From Nereida sp. MMG025 (GTDB taxonomy: Bacteria; Pseudomonadota; Alphaproteobacteria; Rhodobacterales; Rhodobacteraceae): a stretch of 64,000 nt of DNA. The notes under the pieces were generated by a model. That model was not told the DNA's origin and made no database searches. It was given only the letters and a program-made list of their open reading frames with translations. The position numbers were made by a program, and so were the translations under genes. The stretch lies in NCBI RefSeq assembly GCF_021654165.1, contig NZ_JAKFZN010000001.1, positions 930,001 through 994,000 of the forward strand. The letters run 5' to 3'. Positions 40,144 to 49,552 of this stretch are shown piece after piece; positions within the stretch are counted from its first letter, which is position 1, and every line of letters starts with the position of its first letter.

Positions 40144-40548
40144 TTAGACCTGTTCTAGCTCGACCAGACATCCGTTAAAGTCCTTGGGGTGCAAAAAGAG
40201 CACTGGTTTACCATGCGCTCCGATCTTCGGATCGCCGTCCCCCAAAACACGGGCGCCTTCCTTTTTCAGATGGTCGCGTGCCGCCAGAATATCATCCACC
40301 TCATAGCAGACATGGTGAATGCCGCCTGCAGGGTTCTTTTCCAAAAACCCGTTGATCGGGCTGTTGTCGCCAAGCGGATAGAGCAGTTCGATTTTCGTGT
40401 TCGGCAATTCGATAAACACAACTGTAACCCCGTGATCAGGCTCATCCTGCGGTGCACCTACATTTGCACCAAGCATGGTGCGGTATTGTGCGCTGGCCGC
40501 CTCCAGATCAGGGACAGCGATTGCGACATGGTTCAAGCGACCGATCAT
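40144..40548 (-). CDS. mce: Methylmalonyl-CoA epimerase
   Basis: Interconverts (2S)- and (2R)-methylmalonyl-CoA. 134-aa vicinal oxygen chelate protein: RLNHVAIAVPDLEAA (metal histidine), TVVFIELPNTKIELLYPLG (metal glutamate), GGIHHVCYEVDD (metal histidine) and CLVELEQV. The ATG at 40548 has AAAAGGAATACC upstream. It completes the set with prpE and meaB in this window, although the three genes are not clustered. Confidence 0.95.
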   Translation of the reverse strand: MIGRLNHVAIAVPDLEAASAQYRTMLGANVGAPQDEPDHGVTVVFIELPNTKIELLYPLGDNSPINGFLEKNPAGGIHHVCYEVDDILAARDHLKKEGARVLGDGDPKIGAHGKPVLFLHPKDFNGCLVELEQV

Positions 40549-40619
40549 GATGGTATTCCTTTTAAAACTTCTTTTGCCCACCTTATGCGGGCGCGCCAAG
40601 GTCTGTGCAACGGGACAGA

Positions 40620-40660
40620 TTAACCCGTTGTTAGCAAAGCTGCGGTCTAATCATGGTTAA
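40620..40660. promoter_or_regulatory. CtrA-like sites upstream of a response regulator
   Basis: TTAA-N7-TTAG at 40620-40634 (one base off the CtrA consensus TTAA-N7-TTAA). ATGGTTAA at 40653-40660 is the complement of the CtrA half-site TTAACCAT. Both lie within 61 nt of the ATG at 40681. Confidence 0.5.
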
Positions 40661-40680
40661 GGATTCGAAAGGACACTGCC

Positions 40681-41397
40681 ATGCCCGAATTTACCGACCC
40701 GCTTTTTAATCGTCCCGCCACGCCCCAACGTCCTTTGTTGGGACAAACCATTCTCGTCGTCGAAGACAGCCGTTTCGCTTGCGAAGCATTGCGCCTGATG
40801 TGTCTGCGCTCTGGTGCGCGCATACGCATGGCGGATTGCCTCGGCTCTGCGCGGCGCCATCTGCGGGTCTATCGGCCTTCGGTCACAATCGTCGACATAG
40901 GCCTGCCAGACGGATCAGGCACCGATTTGCTGCGCGATCTGGCAGCTGCATCCCCGCGGGTCGAGGTGATCTTGGGCACCAGCGGCGACACAGGTGCCGA
41001 AGCCAAAGCACTCGCGGCAGGGGCAGATGGATTTTTGGAAAAACCCCTGCGCAGCCTGGTCCAATTTCAGCAAGCTGTGCTGGCCCACATGCCCGCCGAC
41101 AGACGCCCCGCAGGACCGCGCCTGGTTGAGGACGAAGTGATTGAGCCTGATCACATCGCCTATCAAAACGACATGGCCCATATTGCAGAGGTGCTGACCG
41201 CTGATGCCGAAAGCCAAACGCTTGACTACATCGCGCAATTTACGCATGGCGTCGCGCGCACCGCGCAAGACAGCGAATTGCAAGCAGCGGTCGAACATCT
41301 GAGCGCCACCAGAAAGGCAGGGCAACCTGTGCCATCCGCGCTGTCGCAACTGGCGGGGTTGGTGCAAGAGCGGCTGACCAGCCGCGCTGCCATCTAA
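40681..41397 (+). CDS. CheY-like response regulator with C-terminal helical domain
   Basis: 238 aa. Receiver domain about 22-135: acidic pair Glu28-Asp29, phospho-acceptor Asp72 (IVDIGLPDG), Thr100 and Lys121 (LEKP). No DNA-binding domain follows; the C-terminal 100 residues look helical and lack a known output motif. It may act through protein binding in chemotaxis or cell-cycle signalling. CtrA-like sites in the promoter fit the latter. Partner kinase not in the window. Confidence 0.85.
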   Translation: MPEFTDPLFNRPATPQRPLLGQTILVVEDSRFACEALRLMCLRSGARIRMADCLGSARRHLRVYRPSVTIVDIGLPDGSGTDLLRDLAAASPRVEVILGTSGDTGAEAKALAAGADGFLEKPLRSLVQFQQAVLAHMPADRRPAGPRLVEDEVIEPDHIAYQNDMAHIAEVLTADAESQTLDYIAQFTHGVARTAQDSELQAAVEHLSATRKAGQPVPSALSQLAGLVQERLTSRAAI

Positions 41398-41507
41398 ACG
41401 GACCAAATGCCGCCGAAACTCCGCACGACCTGCACATGTTTTTCCCAATCTGGCCACATTCAAACGTCATCACTTAGGCGGGGCCAACACGACTGGAGAC
41501 TGCCACA

Positions 41508-41702
41508 ATGGAAAAGCTAGCCAACACATTCTGGAAAGATCATCATGCCAAAGGGAACGGCGCCATCGACTGGATCGTTTTGACCGCCGGTGCGACCTTC
41601 CTCAGCTTTGGCATCGCCGCATCCCTGTTCAGCAATTACAACCAAGAGATGGCGACCGATGAACTGCCAGCCGACGGTCCTGCATTGGTTCAGACGCTTT
41701 AA
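41508..41702 (+). CDS. Small Flp-pilin-like membrane protein
   Basis: 64 aa. A short basic N-terminus ends in GNGAIDWIVLTAG, followed by one hydrophobic helix and an acidic tail. Cleavage after a G before a hydrophobic helix, with an acidic residue nearby, is the type IVb (Flp) prepilin style, and short Roseobacter pilin-like proteins have the similar VDWVVLTA. No tad genes are adjacent. GGAGAC precedes the ATG. Confidence 0.6.
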   Translation: MEKLANTFWKDHHAKGNGAIDWIVLTAGATFLSFGIAASLFSNYNQEMATDELPADGPALVQTL

Positions 41703-41705
41703 CCG

Positions 41706-42932
41706 CTAGGCCAAAAGGCCGATGTCAGGCCCCATTTGCAGCCCCGGGAACACCGCAGTTTCCAACGCGGCTCTGTCGACTCCATAAAGCCCGCGCAAAA
41801 CCCAAGCGGCATGGGCACGCACATCCGAGGTCGGCAAAAGATCGCGGCGATCATAAAGATCCGCTTCTGACAGGCCGGGCCATGCGCCATGCACTTTGCC
41901 GCCGTTTATGGCGCCACCGGCCAAAACCATTGCACCTGCGGTGCCGTGATCTGTGCCCGCAGTGCCATTTTCGCGCGCCGTACGACCGAACTCTGTCATG
42001 GCGATCACGGCCGTATTTTCCCAATCGGCCCCAAGACCCGCTTGCAGCGTCAAAATTGTATCGGACAGGCGCTCCAACGCACGGCTTAACCCGCGTTGCT
42101 GATTGTTATGGGTGTCCCATCCGGTCAGGGAAAAACTGGCGATGCGCGTCTCGGCCCGCAGGCGCGATGCCGCGAATTGCGCAAGTTTGCGGTGATCCCC
42201 GCCACGGCTTTGCATCATATTCATCGCCATCATGCCCTCTTCTTGGGCCTCTGACATCTGCTCAAGGCTCAGCGACTGCGCAATCTGGATCGCCTCGCCC
42301 ATTGCCTCATTCAGCGCGACATCATCGTGCATCACCAACTCCATCAGCCTTTGGGTCTGCGCACTCATGTCCAGCTTGGCATCGGGCGACCACTCCGCCA
42401 CAGGTGCATCCCCTGCGGTCAACAGCATCTTTTCGCGCCCGATGGCAAAACTGGTCTCGCTTTGAATTCCCGGCACGACCTGTAGCATGCGGTTCAGCCA
42501 CCCATCGCGGTCGCGCCCGATCGGCACGTCCATCGTGCCCGCCTCCAGCATATCCTGCCCATCAAAATGGCTGCGCCGATCACGGTATGGCGTTGAGGTG
42601 GCGTGAACAAAAGCAAGGTCTTGCGCCGCCCACAAAGGTTGCAAGGGTTCAAGCGCACGGTGCGCGGCATAAAACCCCGTAAGGTCCCAAGCCCCATTTT
42701 CCGCGCCGATCAAAACCTTCTTGCGCAGGCCCAGATAATCAGGGTCGCCCAACGGTTGCACTACACCAAGCCCGTCCATGCCGCCCCGCAAGATGATGAC
42801 AACCAAACGCTTGTCCCCAAGCACCGAGCCGTTCAGATCAGAGGCAAAGGTCACTGGCGTCATGAGGGGCGACGCGGCAAGCGAACACCCCACAAGACCC
42901 ATTCTCAGAATATCGCGTCGTGAAAGGGTCAT
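41706..42932 (-). CDS. DUF1501 protein with Tat signal
   Basis: 408 aa. The N-terminus has a twin-arginine signal (SRRDILRMGLVG ... FAS), so it is exported folded. The body is a DUF1501 domain, distantly sulfatase/alkaline phosphatase-like: VIILRGGMDGL, GWDTHNNQQRG and AMTEFGRTARENGTAGTDHG. Function unknown; it is the partner of the DUF1800 protein encoded 2 nt upstream. Confidence 0.9.
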   Translation of the reverse strand: MTLSRRDILRMGLVGCSLAASPLMTPVTFASDLNGSVLGDKRLVVIILRGGMDGLGVVQPLGDPDYLGLRKKVLIGAENGAWDLTGFYAAHRALEPLQPLWAAQDLAFVHATSTPYRDRRSHFDGQDMLEAGTMDVPIGRDRDGWLNRMLQVVPGIQSETSFAIGREKMLLTAGDAPVAEWSPDAKLDMSAQTQRLMELVMHDDVALNEAMGEAIQIAQSLSLEQMSEAQEEGMMAMNMMQSRGGDHRKLAQFAASRLRAETRIASFSLTGWDTHNNQQRGLSRALERLSDTILTLQAGLGADWENTAVIAMTEFGRTARENGTAGTDHGTAGAMVLAGGAINGGKVHGAWPGLSEADLYDRRDLLPTSDVRAHAAWVLRGLYGVDRAALETAVFPGLQMGPDIGLLA

Positions 42933-42934
42933 CG

Positions 42935-44314
42935 CTATCTCCTTTGAAACGCGGGCGAAATGAGGGTCAGACCAATGCCGGATGCTACATCTTCGGCCGC
43001 CCCCACCGCAAAAGACAGATCGGCAGGCACCTGCTGGCCCAATGCTGTTTGCACAAAATCGCGCGGATCGGGCAGATCAGAGAGGATGCCCGCGGGCGCA
43101 TTCATCGCCCATGTGATCCGCGCGGCCATGCCTTGGGGCGTGATCCACACCTCGTCCTCTTCGGGCCATCCATCTGGCCCCAACGGGCTGCGCCACTGCT
43201 GCCCCATCACCGTGAGGGGAGACACCAGATAGACCTGCGTCCGCCCTGTCGTCAGTGTGGTCAGATCATCGTCCTGCACACCCAACGCCCGCAGCGACGA
43301 CCAGACAAATTCAACGGGTTGTTTGATGTTCGCCGCCGTGCGCTGCCAGGCCGCGGGATGGCTTAGCATGGCGTCATAAACCGCGCTCAAATCGCCTTGC
43401 GTATCCAGATAGGCCGCTTCCATCGCTGCAATCAACGCGTCCGAAGGGGCATCTGCAACGAAATGCACAGCCAACTTGCGCGCAAGATGGCGGGCGGTAT
43501 CGGGGTGGCGTGCCAGATCATCAAGGGCGGCCAGGATCGGCTCTATCGTGGCGCGACCCGCGTTGCCATACCGCACGCCCAAAACCTCCTCCGCGCCGGG
43601 TTCGGCCCATCCATCTTTGAAGTGAAACCCATCGCGGTCTCGAAACCCAAGCCCTGTGAACAGCTCGGCCAGTTGGCGCACATCATCCTGATCATAGGCC
43701 CCGCCCACCCCAAGGGTGTGTAATTCCAAAACCTCGCGGGCCAGATTTTCATTCAACCCCCGCCCGCGTCGTTTGCCCACTTTGGTCGAAGGGCCCGCAG
43801 ACAGATGCTGATCCAGATAGGCCAACATCGCGGGGTTCGTAATCACCGCCTTCAGCATATCGCCAAACCGCGCGGTCACATGCGGGCGGATCGCGCTTTC
43901 GACATAGCTGTCGCGCATAAAGCGAAATTCGGCTTGGGGCGGGGCTGCGGTAAAATGATCGGCCCAGAATTGCACCAACCGCTCGCGAAATCCCGAGGGC
44001 GCTCGCGCCCCGCGCAGCACCGTGTGGGTCAAATCCCGCACCGCTTCGTTGCGCATGGTGCGGCGTGCCTTGGAAAAGGCCTTGCTTGCCTCTTCGCCCG
44101 CATCAGTGCCACGCAGCCGCCTGCGGCGCTTGCGCAATTGCGACAGCTCATAAAGCTGCGACCAGCGCGCCTCTAGCGTTCGGATGGGGTAGCGCACAGC
44201 CATTTCATCGCGGCCCTGTGCTTGGGCCAGCATATCACCCACTGATTGCGGCAGCCGCGCATCGGGGCCAAGCCCCGTGCCAAAGCGTCGTTCTGCAAAC
44301 TGTGGATTAAACAT
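42935..44314 (-). CDS. DUF1800 family protein
   Basis: 459 aa. Characteristic DUF1800 blocks: RLVQFWADHFTAAP, GLNENLAREVLELHTLGVGGAYDQDDV, and LARKLAVHFVADAP. It is nearly always paired with DUF1501, as here (2-nt spacing). The reaction is unknown. No signal peptide is evident. The start at 44314 was chosen because GAGG lies about 6 nt upstream, giving MFNPQFAERRFG. Confidence 0.9.
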   Translation of the reverse strand: MFNPQFAERRFGTGLGPDARLPQSVGDMLAQAQGRDEMAVRYPIRTLEARWSQLYELSQLRKRRRRLRGTDAGEEASKAFSKARRTMRNEAVRDLTHTVLRGARAPSGFRERLVQFWADHFTAAPPQAEFRFMRDSYVESAIRPHVTARFGDMLKAVITNPAMLAYLDQHLSAGPSTKVGKRRGRGLNENLAREVLELHTLGVGGAYDQDDVRQLAELFTGLGFRDRDGFHFKDGWAEPGAEEVLGVRYGNAGRATIEPILAALDDLARHPDTARHLARKLAVHFVADAPSDALIAAMEAAYLDTQGDLSAVYDAMLSHPAAWQRTAANIKQPVEFVWSSLRALGVQDDDLTTLTTGRTQVYLVSPLTVMGQQWRSPLGPDGWPEEDEVWITPQGMAARITWAMNAPAGILSDLPDPRDFVQTALGQQVPADLSFAVGAAEDVASGIGLTLISPAFQRR

Positions 44315-44403
44315 CGCGCACCTCACTTACACCTTAAACTGTAAATGGGGGCAAAACCCGTCGAAAAAAGGCTGGCCCCGCACATCGGCAGGGCCATGCT
44401 TAT

Positions 44404-46392
44404 TCACGCCTCAGGATCAATCACGCGTAGCGACAACTCGCGCAGCTGTTCGTTCTGCGGCTCGCTTGGGGCGTTCATCATCAAATCTTCGGCGCGTTGG
44501 TTCATCGGGAACATGATGACCTCGCGGATGTTTGCCTCATCCGCCAAAAGCATCACGATACGGTCGATGCCTGCCGCACAACCACCGTGGGGGGGTGCGC
44601 CGTATTGGAAGGCATTGACCATCCCGCCAAAGCGTTTTTCAACTTCATCCTTGCCGTAGCCCGCAATCTCAAACGCCTTGAACATGATTTCGGGGCGGTG
44701 GTTTCGGATCGCACCCGACACCAGCTCATAACCGTTGCAGGCCAGATCATATTGATAGCCCAACACATCCTCGGGGTTGCCCTCAAGTGCAGCCATCCCG
44801 CCTTGCGGCATCGAGAACGGGTTGTGTTCAAAGTCGATCTTGCCTGTTTCTTCGTCGCGCTCATAAATCGGGAAATCCACGATCCACGCAAAGGCAAAGC
44901 GGTTTTCGTCGGTCAGCCCCAATTCATTGCCGATCTCGACCCGCGCTTTGCCGGCAACCGCTTCAAACGCTTTCGGCTTGCCGCCAAGGAAGAACGCCGC
45001 GTCGCCGACACCCAGACCAAGCTGCTGGCGAATGGCTTCTGTGCGCTCTGGTCCGATATTTTTAGCCAACGGGCCAGCGGCTTCCATGACGCGCTGAGCA
45101 AAATTGAATTCGACCATTCGCTTCGCTTTCTGAATATCGAGTGCATCACCAGAATTTATGAGGTCTGCAATGTCAGAAATAAGTCCTTTGCGATCGTCTG
45201 AGGGTTCAAATTCTACCAATAAATCCAAATCACCTTTAGAAGCACTTTTGTCCTCAACCCATTTTAATAAATTGTCGTAGGTTAATTTGTTAAACGCCAA
45301 GTTGTTACCTTCACGCCAGAAGATATAGCCCATGCCGGGCAGGCCTTCTTTTTGGGCAAAGGCGTTCATACGGTCACAGAACTTGCGGCTGCCGCCTTTG
45401 GGCGCGGGGATCGCACGGATTTCTGTGCCCTCTTGCTCAAGCAGTTTCGCAAAAATCGCAAAGCCAGAGCCGCGGAAATGATCACTCACCACCTGCATCT
45501 TGATCGGGTTGCGCAGGTCGGGCTTATCGGTACCATACCACAGCGCGGCGTCGCGGTAAGAAATCTGCGGCCACTCCTGATCAACCGTGCGGCCACCGCC
45601 GAATTCTTCAAAAATGCCTGTCAAAACAGGCTGGATTGTGTCGAACACGTCTTGTTGCTCAACAAACGACATCTCAAGGTCCAACTGGTAGAAGTCAGTG
45701 GGCGAGCGGTCGGCGCGCGGGTCCTCATCACGGAAACACGGCGCAATCTGGAAATATTTATCAAAGCCGCTGACCATGATCAGCTGTTTGAATTGCTGCG
45801 GCGCTTGAGGCAGCGCGTAGAATTTGCCGGGGTGCAAACGCGACGGCACCAGAAAATCGCGTGCACCTTCGGGCGACGATGCGGTGATGATCGGCGTCTG
45901 GTATTCGCGGAAGTTCAGATCCCACATGCGTTTGCGCATCGATGCCACGACATCCGAGCGCAGCGCCATATTGCGTTGCAGCTTTTCACGGCGCAGGTCC
46001 AGATAACGGTATTTCAGGCGGGTTTCTTCGGGGTATTCCTGATCGCCGAACACCATCAACGGTAGTTCTTCGGCCGATCCCAGAACCTCGATGTCGCGGA
46101 TAAAGACTTCCACCTCGCCCGTCGGAATTTTGGGGTTCACCAGGCTTTCGTCGCGGGCCATGACATTGCCATCAATGCGGATACACCATTCGCTGCGCAC
46201 CTTTTCGATCTGGCTGAACACAGGGCTATCGGGGTCGGCCATCACCTGCGTGATCCCGTAGTGGTCGCGCAAATCAATGAACAGCAAGCCGCCGTGATCG
46301 CGCACGCGGTGCACCCACCCGGACAGACGAACATTTTCGCCAACGTTGGCTTTGGTCAGATCGGCGCAAGTGTGGCTGCGATAGGCGTGCAT
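44404..46392 (-). CDS. aspS: Aspartyl-tRNA synthetase with an AT-rich in-frame insert
   Basis: Class II synthetase charging tRNA-Asp (and, in alphaproteobacteria lacking AsnRS, tRNA-Asn). OB-fold anticodon domain ([11 protein letters not shown]), motif 2 [25 protein letters not shown] domain, and motif 3 GIDRIVML near the C-terminus. Length is 662 aa, about 70 more than the near-590 usual in relatives. The excess is one block, residues 363-435 (nt 45088-45306), between WREG and [20 protein letters not shown] in the GAD domain. Its central 180 nt have 67 G or C (37%), unlike the flanks. The frame is kept, so the enzyme is probably still functional. Confidence 0.95.
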   Translation of the reverse strand: MHAYRSHTCADLTKANVGENVRLSGWVHRVRDHGGLLFIDLRDHYGITQVMADPDSPVFSQIEKVRSEWCIRIDGNVMARDESLVNPKIPTGEVEVFIRDIEVLGSAEELPLMVFGDQEYPEETRLKYRYLDLRREKLQRNMALRSDVVASMRKRMWDLNFREYQTPIITASSPEGARDFLVPSRLHPGKFYALPQAPQQFKQLIMVSGFDKYFQIAPCFRDEDPRADRSPTDFYQLDLEMSFVEQQDVFDTIQPVLTGIFEEFGGGRTVDQEWPQISYRDAALWYGTDKPDLRNPIKMQVVSDHFRGSGFAIFAKLLEQEGTEIRAIPAPKGGSRKFCDRMNAFAQKEGLPGMGYIFWREGNNLAFNKLTYDNLLKWVEDKSASKGDLDLLVEFEPSDDRKGLISDIADLINSGDALDIQKAKRMVEFNFAQRVMEAAGPLAKNIGPERTEAIRQQLGLGVGDAAFFLGGKPKAFEAVAGKARVEIGNELGLTDENRFAFAWIVDFPIYERDEETGKIDFEHNPFSMPQGGMAALEGNPEDVLGYQYDLACNGYELVSGAIRNHRPEIMFKAFEIAGYGKDEVEKRFGGMVNAFQYGAPPHGGCAAGIDRIVMLLADEANIREVIMFPMNQRAEDLMMNAPSEPQNEQLRELSLRVIDPEA
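45088..45306 (-). other. 73-codon AT-rich insert within aspS
   Basis: Encodes a mostly charged, helical stretch from [20 protein letters not shown] to [15 protein letters not shown]. Codon use (TTA, AAT, ATT) differs from the rest of the gene. It contains [10 protein letters not shown], which resembles the metal-binding strand of MNT-type nucleotidyltransferases, but the preceding GS motif is missing, so that likeness may be chance. No terminal repeats and no intein splice residues (no Cys/Ser at the start, no HN-Cys at the end) are seen. Confidence 0.7.
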
Positions 46393-46477
46393 GGTGGCTC
46401 TTTCTTCATGAAATCCAAGTCTCGTGCGATACACCGCCATGAGGCCCGAAAGTCAAGCAAAAGCCGCCCTATCCGTG

Positions 46478-47164
46478 CTACGCCGCGCTCTGGCGGGCGT
46501 CCAACATTTGGGCCGACAGCTGATCAATCTCAATCACACCGCTTGGAAAGCTGCGCCCATGCGCCGCTTGTCCCGCAAAGCCATAGGTTTTGATCCCCGC
46601 CGCAACAGATGCTTGGGCGCTTTCGGGCGTGTCTTCAATCGCGATGGCCTCTTGCGCGCGCAGGTTCATATCTTTTAGCGCTTTTTGGTAAATATCAGGG
46701 GCGGGTTTTCCCCGCGCAACCATATCGGCATGACCGATAAAGGCGAAATCGGAGCGGTGCAGAAACTGGTGCAGCCCCGAAAAAATCAGGTTCACAGTAT
46801 CGCGGTTGGTCGTCGTCGCAAACCCAAGCGCCACCCCTTGTGACTTGGCCAACTCGATCAACGCGCATACGCCTTTTCGGGGCAAAATCCCTTCGGCGTC
46901 TACAATCCGTTCAAAGTGATCGACCTTGGCCGCGTGCAACGCAGCCGCGTTCACGGTTTCGCCGCGCGATGCTGCGAAACGTTCGATGCGGTCACGCCCA
47001 CCCGGCGCGCGCAGCATGTTCACATAGCTGTCGGCGTCCCAATGCCAATCCAGACCAGCATCCGCAAAGGCCGCGTTAAAGGCGCGGCGCTGCACGTCAG
47101 ATGTTTCCGTCAAAGTGCCGATAGCACCAAAAAGAACCGCCTTGGGCGCAAGGGTGGCTGTCAT
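46478..47164 (-). CDS. HAD-superfamily protein lacking the motif I aspartates
   Basis: 228 aa with the CbbY/phosphoglycolate phosphatase-like layout, cap domain inserted after motif I. Motif II ATTTNRD (about 117-122), motif III GKPAPDIY (Lys153) and motif IV IEDTPES (Glu177, Asp178) are present. Motif I reads FGAIGTL at 12-18 where FDxDGTL is expected: the nucleophile is Gly13 and the acid/base Asp is Ile15. A phosphatase mechanism therefore seems impossible. It lies 78 nt downstream of bchJ and upstream of aspS on the same strand. Confidence 0.88.
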   Translation of the reverse strand: MTATLAPKAVLFGAIGTLTETSDVQRRAFNAAFADAGLDWHWDADSYVNMLRAPGGRDRIERFAASRGETVNAAALHAAKVDHFERIVDAEGILPRKGVCALIELAKSQGVALGFATTTNRDTVNLIFSGLHQFLHRSDFAFIGHADMVARGKPAPDIYQKALKDMNLRAQEAIAIEDTPESAQASVAAGIKTYGFAGQAAHGRSFPSGVIEIDQLSAQMLDARQSAA

Positions 47165-47242
47165 CGCACATACTCCGCTTATGGTGTGATACACCAACCT
47201 ACGCACAAGCGGCGGGTTTGGTTCCCATGGATGGGGCAGAAA

Positions 47243-47845
47243 TCAATCGTCCTGTCGCACCAATTCAAAACGACACGCTGGCGCGCCCATGGCACAACAG
47301 GCCACTTCTCGGCACTGAAGCGTGGGATGCACCAACTCCTGATACAATCGCTCAAACACAGCGGCGTGCCAGTCGCACAGCGGCTTGTCCGATACCTCGC
47401 CGCGCACCACGGGGTTATCCCTGATTTCCAGAACAAACGGTTTTTCCGCCCGAAACGCACCTGATCCCACAAAGGTCCACGCGTGTTTTGTGACACTGCC
47501 AGCCAGCAATTTGGCCGCCGCCCGCGTTGGCAACACCTTCAGCATGGTTTGCGCAGGGCGCGGGATGCGGTGGGCCAGAATGTAATCCGCCGTGCGCCGT
47601 CCCGCCTCGCGCGCCAAAGCGGGCGCAAGATCGGGGAATTTTGCACGCAACGCCTGATGCAATCGCGCGGCTGGTTCTTCGGGGATCATGGCGGTGCCAT
47701 CGGGCAATTCCATCAGCCCCGCTGCCGCGCAGACCTCATCGCGCATGGCAGCACCACCTTCTTTTTCAAGCACAGGCACCAGCTGCAAAATCGCATTAGG
47801 CCCGATCAGCGCGCCTTCTTCGGCGGCATCCAGAGGGTGTGACAT
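47243..47845 (-). CDS. bchJ: Bacteriochlorophyll synthesis protein BchJ (V4R domain)
   Basis: 200 aa. The V4R domain appears towards the C-terminus with FVLEIRDNPVVRGE and a cysteine-rich end QCREVACCAMGAPACRFEL likely to bind a metal. BchJ was first called 4-vinyl protochlorophyllide reductase; later work assigned that reaction to BciA/BciB-type enzymes, so BchJ may be a substrate carrier. The start at 47845 lies 4 nt after the bchE stop, with GGAGG inside the bchE end. It forms an operon with bchE. Confidence 0.88.
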   Translation of the reverse strand: MSHPLDAAEEGALIGPNAILQLVPVLEKEGGAAMRDEVCAAAGLMELPDGTAMIPEEPAARLHQALRAKFPDLAPALAREAGRRTADYILAHRIPRPAQTMLKVLPTRAAAKLLAGSVTKHAWTFVGSGAFRAEKPFVLEIRDNPVVRGEVSDKPLCDWHAAVFERLYQELVHPTLQCREVACCAMGAPACRFELVRQDD

Positions 47846-47849
47846 GCGC

Positions 47850-49535
47850 TCATGCCTCCTCCATTTGCTGGTCGCCGCCACCGCAGGCTTTAACCTCGGC
47901 ACCATCCTGCCCACCGGCAGGTGACAAAGGCATGGGCATCTTGAAGGCCCGCTCTTTGGCGCGTTCCTTGCCCTGTGCGCGGATCGCTTCGCGCCGCTCG
48001 GCGGCGGCTGCCGCTTTGTCGGCACTGGCAATCCAGTCATCCATCTGCGCTTCTGAAATGGTGCGCGTCTCGTCAAAATGGAAATCCACCTTGTCTTTGG
48101 ATTGCGGTCCCCAATAGCCCGCCTTGCCCAGATCATAGAAGGTCCGCGCAAAACCCGCCTTGGCAAAGGCCTTCAGACAGCCAAGCAGATAGCGGCGACG
48201 ATACCCGGTGCCGCGCCAAGGATAGTGGAACAGCGCCTTTTGGCTGTAAAAACGGCGGTAATTCTTCATCACACCATTCAACAACTCGCCACGTTCCATA
48301 TTCGCAGGCTTCATAATGGGCGTCACAAAGTTGTATTTGCTGAAATCAAAGACCTCGACCTGATCTTTCAGCTCCTGAAACAGCGGGGTGAACGGCCAAG
48401 GCGTATACATCGCCCAGTTCGCCAGATCGGGCTGCCAGTCCCACGCCATCTTATAGGTTTCTTCCAGCGTCTCTTCGGTCTCGTTATCAAGGCCCACGAT
48501 AAATTGCGCTTCGGTAAAGATATCGGCCTCTTTGAGCAGGCGGATCGCTTCCTTGTTTTCCTCGACCTTCGTTTCCTTGTTGAACACATCCAGCTTCAAC
48601 TGAGCCGCCGCTTCGGTGCCAAGGCTGACGTGCACCAGCCCCGCCTTGCGGTAAAACGACAGCAATTCGCGGTCGCGGTAGATGTCGGTCACGCGGGTGT
48701 TGATGCCCCATTGCACACGGCGCGGCAGGTCGCGCTTGATCAATTCCTCACAAAACTGAATGAACTTTTTGCGGTTAATCGTAGGTTCTTCATCAGCGAG
48801 GATGAAAAAGCCGACACCCTGTTCGTTGACCAATTCCTCAATCTCGTCGACCACCTTGATGGGGTCACGCACGCGGTAATCCCGCCAGAATTTCCACTGG
48901 CTACAGAACGAACAGGTAAATGGACAACCGCGCGCCATATTCGGGATCGCAACCTTCACGCCAAGCGGAATATAGATGTAGTCGTCCCATTTCAGCAGCG
49001 TCCAATCGGGTTTGATCGCATCCAGATCCTTGACCGTGCTGGCCGCCTGCGTGGCGCGAATCTCGTCGCCATCAATGAACGCCAGACCCTTGATCTCGTG
49101 GCGGGCGGCAGGCCATTGCCCGTCGCGCACGGCCATCATCAGCGTCTGGAAAATTTCCTCGCCCTCGCCGCGCACGATGACATCAATCCAAGGGGCTTCG
49201 GTCAGGACTTGTTTATACATGAACGTCGCATGCACACCGCCCATGACACGCACGGCATCGGGCACCACCTCAGAGGCGATTTTCAGAACGTTTTCAGCCA
49301 TATAGATGCTTGGCGTGATGGCCGTGACCCCCACAACATCAGGCTGCAACTCGGCCATTTTGACCCGCAGATCACCGTCGGACAAATCATGGGTCATGGC
49401 ATCCAGAAAATGAATGTCGTCAAAACCGGCAGTGCGCAGATGCCCCGCCAAATAAGCAACCCACGCAGGCGGCCACGAGCCCGCAATTTCTGCACCACCT
49501 GACCGATAATTCGGATGCACCAGTAGAATACGCAT
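47850..49535 (-). CDS. bchE: Anaerobic Mg-protoporphyrin IX monomethyl ester cyclase BchE
   Basis: Oxygen-independent formation of the isocyclic ring in (bacterio)chlorophyll synthesis. 561 aa, normal length. N-terminal B12-binding-type domain ([29 protein letters not shown]) and radical SAM cluster CPFTCSFC (Cys204, 208, 211) after NMARG. The C-terminal tail [31 protein letters not shown] is BchE specific. ATG at 49535 has GAGGG 8 nt before it. The 68-nt upstream gap holds PpsR- and FNR-type sites. Confidence 0.95.
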   Translation of the reverse strand: MRILLVHPNYRSGGAEIAGSWPPAWVAYLAGHLRTAGFDDIHFLDAMTHDLSDGDLRVKMAELQPDVVGVTAITPSIYMAENVLKIASEVVPDAVRVMGGVHATFMYKQVLTEAPWIDVIVRGEGEEIFQTLMMAVRDGQWPAARHEIKGLAFIDGDEIRATQAASTVKDLDAIKPDWTLLKWDDYIYIPLGVKVAIPNMARGCPFTCSFCSQWKFWRDYRVRDPIKVVDEIEELVNEQGVGFFILADEEPTINRKKFIQFCEELIKRDLPRRVQWGINTRVTDIYRDRELLSFYRKAGLVHVSLGTEAAAQLKLDVFNKETKVEENKEAIRLLKEADIFTEAQFIVGLDNETEETLEETYKMAWDWQPDLANWAMYTPWPFTPLFQELKDQVEVFDFSKYNFVTPIMKPANMERGELLNGVMKNYRRFYSQKALFHYPWRGTGYRRRYLLGCLKAFAKAGFARTFYDLGKAGYWGPQSKDKVDFHFDETRTISEAQMDDWIASADKAAAAAERREAIRAQGKERAKERAFKMPMPLSPAGGQDGAEVKACGGGDQQMEEA

Positions 49536-49552
49536 GTGAAAACCCTCGCTGT

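Noticed and set aside
45088-45306. Intein in aspS
   Set aside because: Too short (73 aa), no Cys/Ser at the first junction residue and no HN plus Cys/Ser/Thr at the end.
48078-49502. 474-codon open frame antisense to bchE
   Set aside because: It mirrors the bchE codon pattern, lacks family blocks, and bchE is certain on the other strand.
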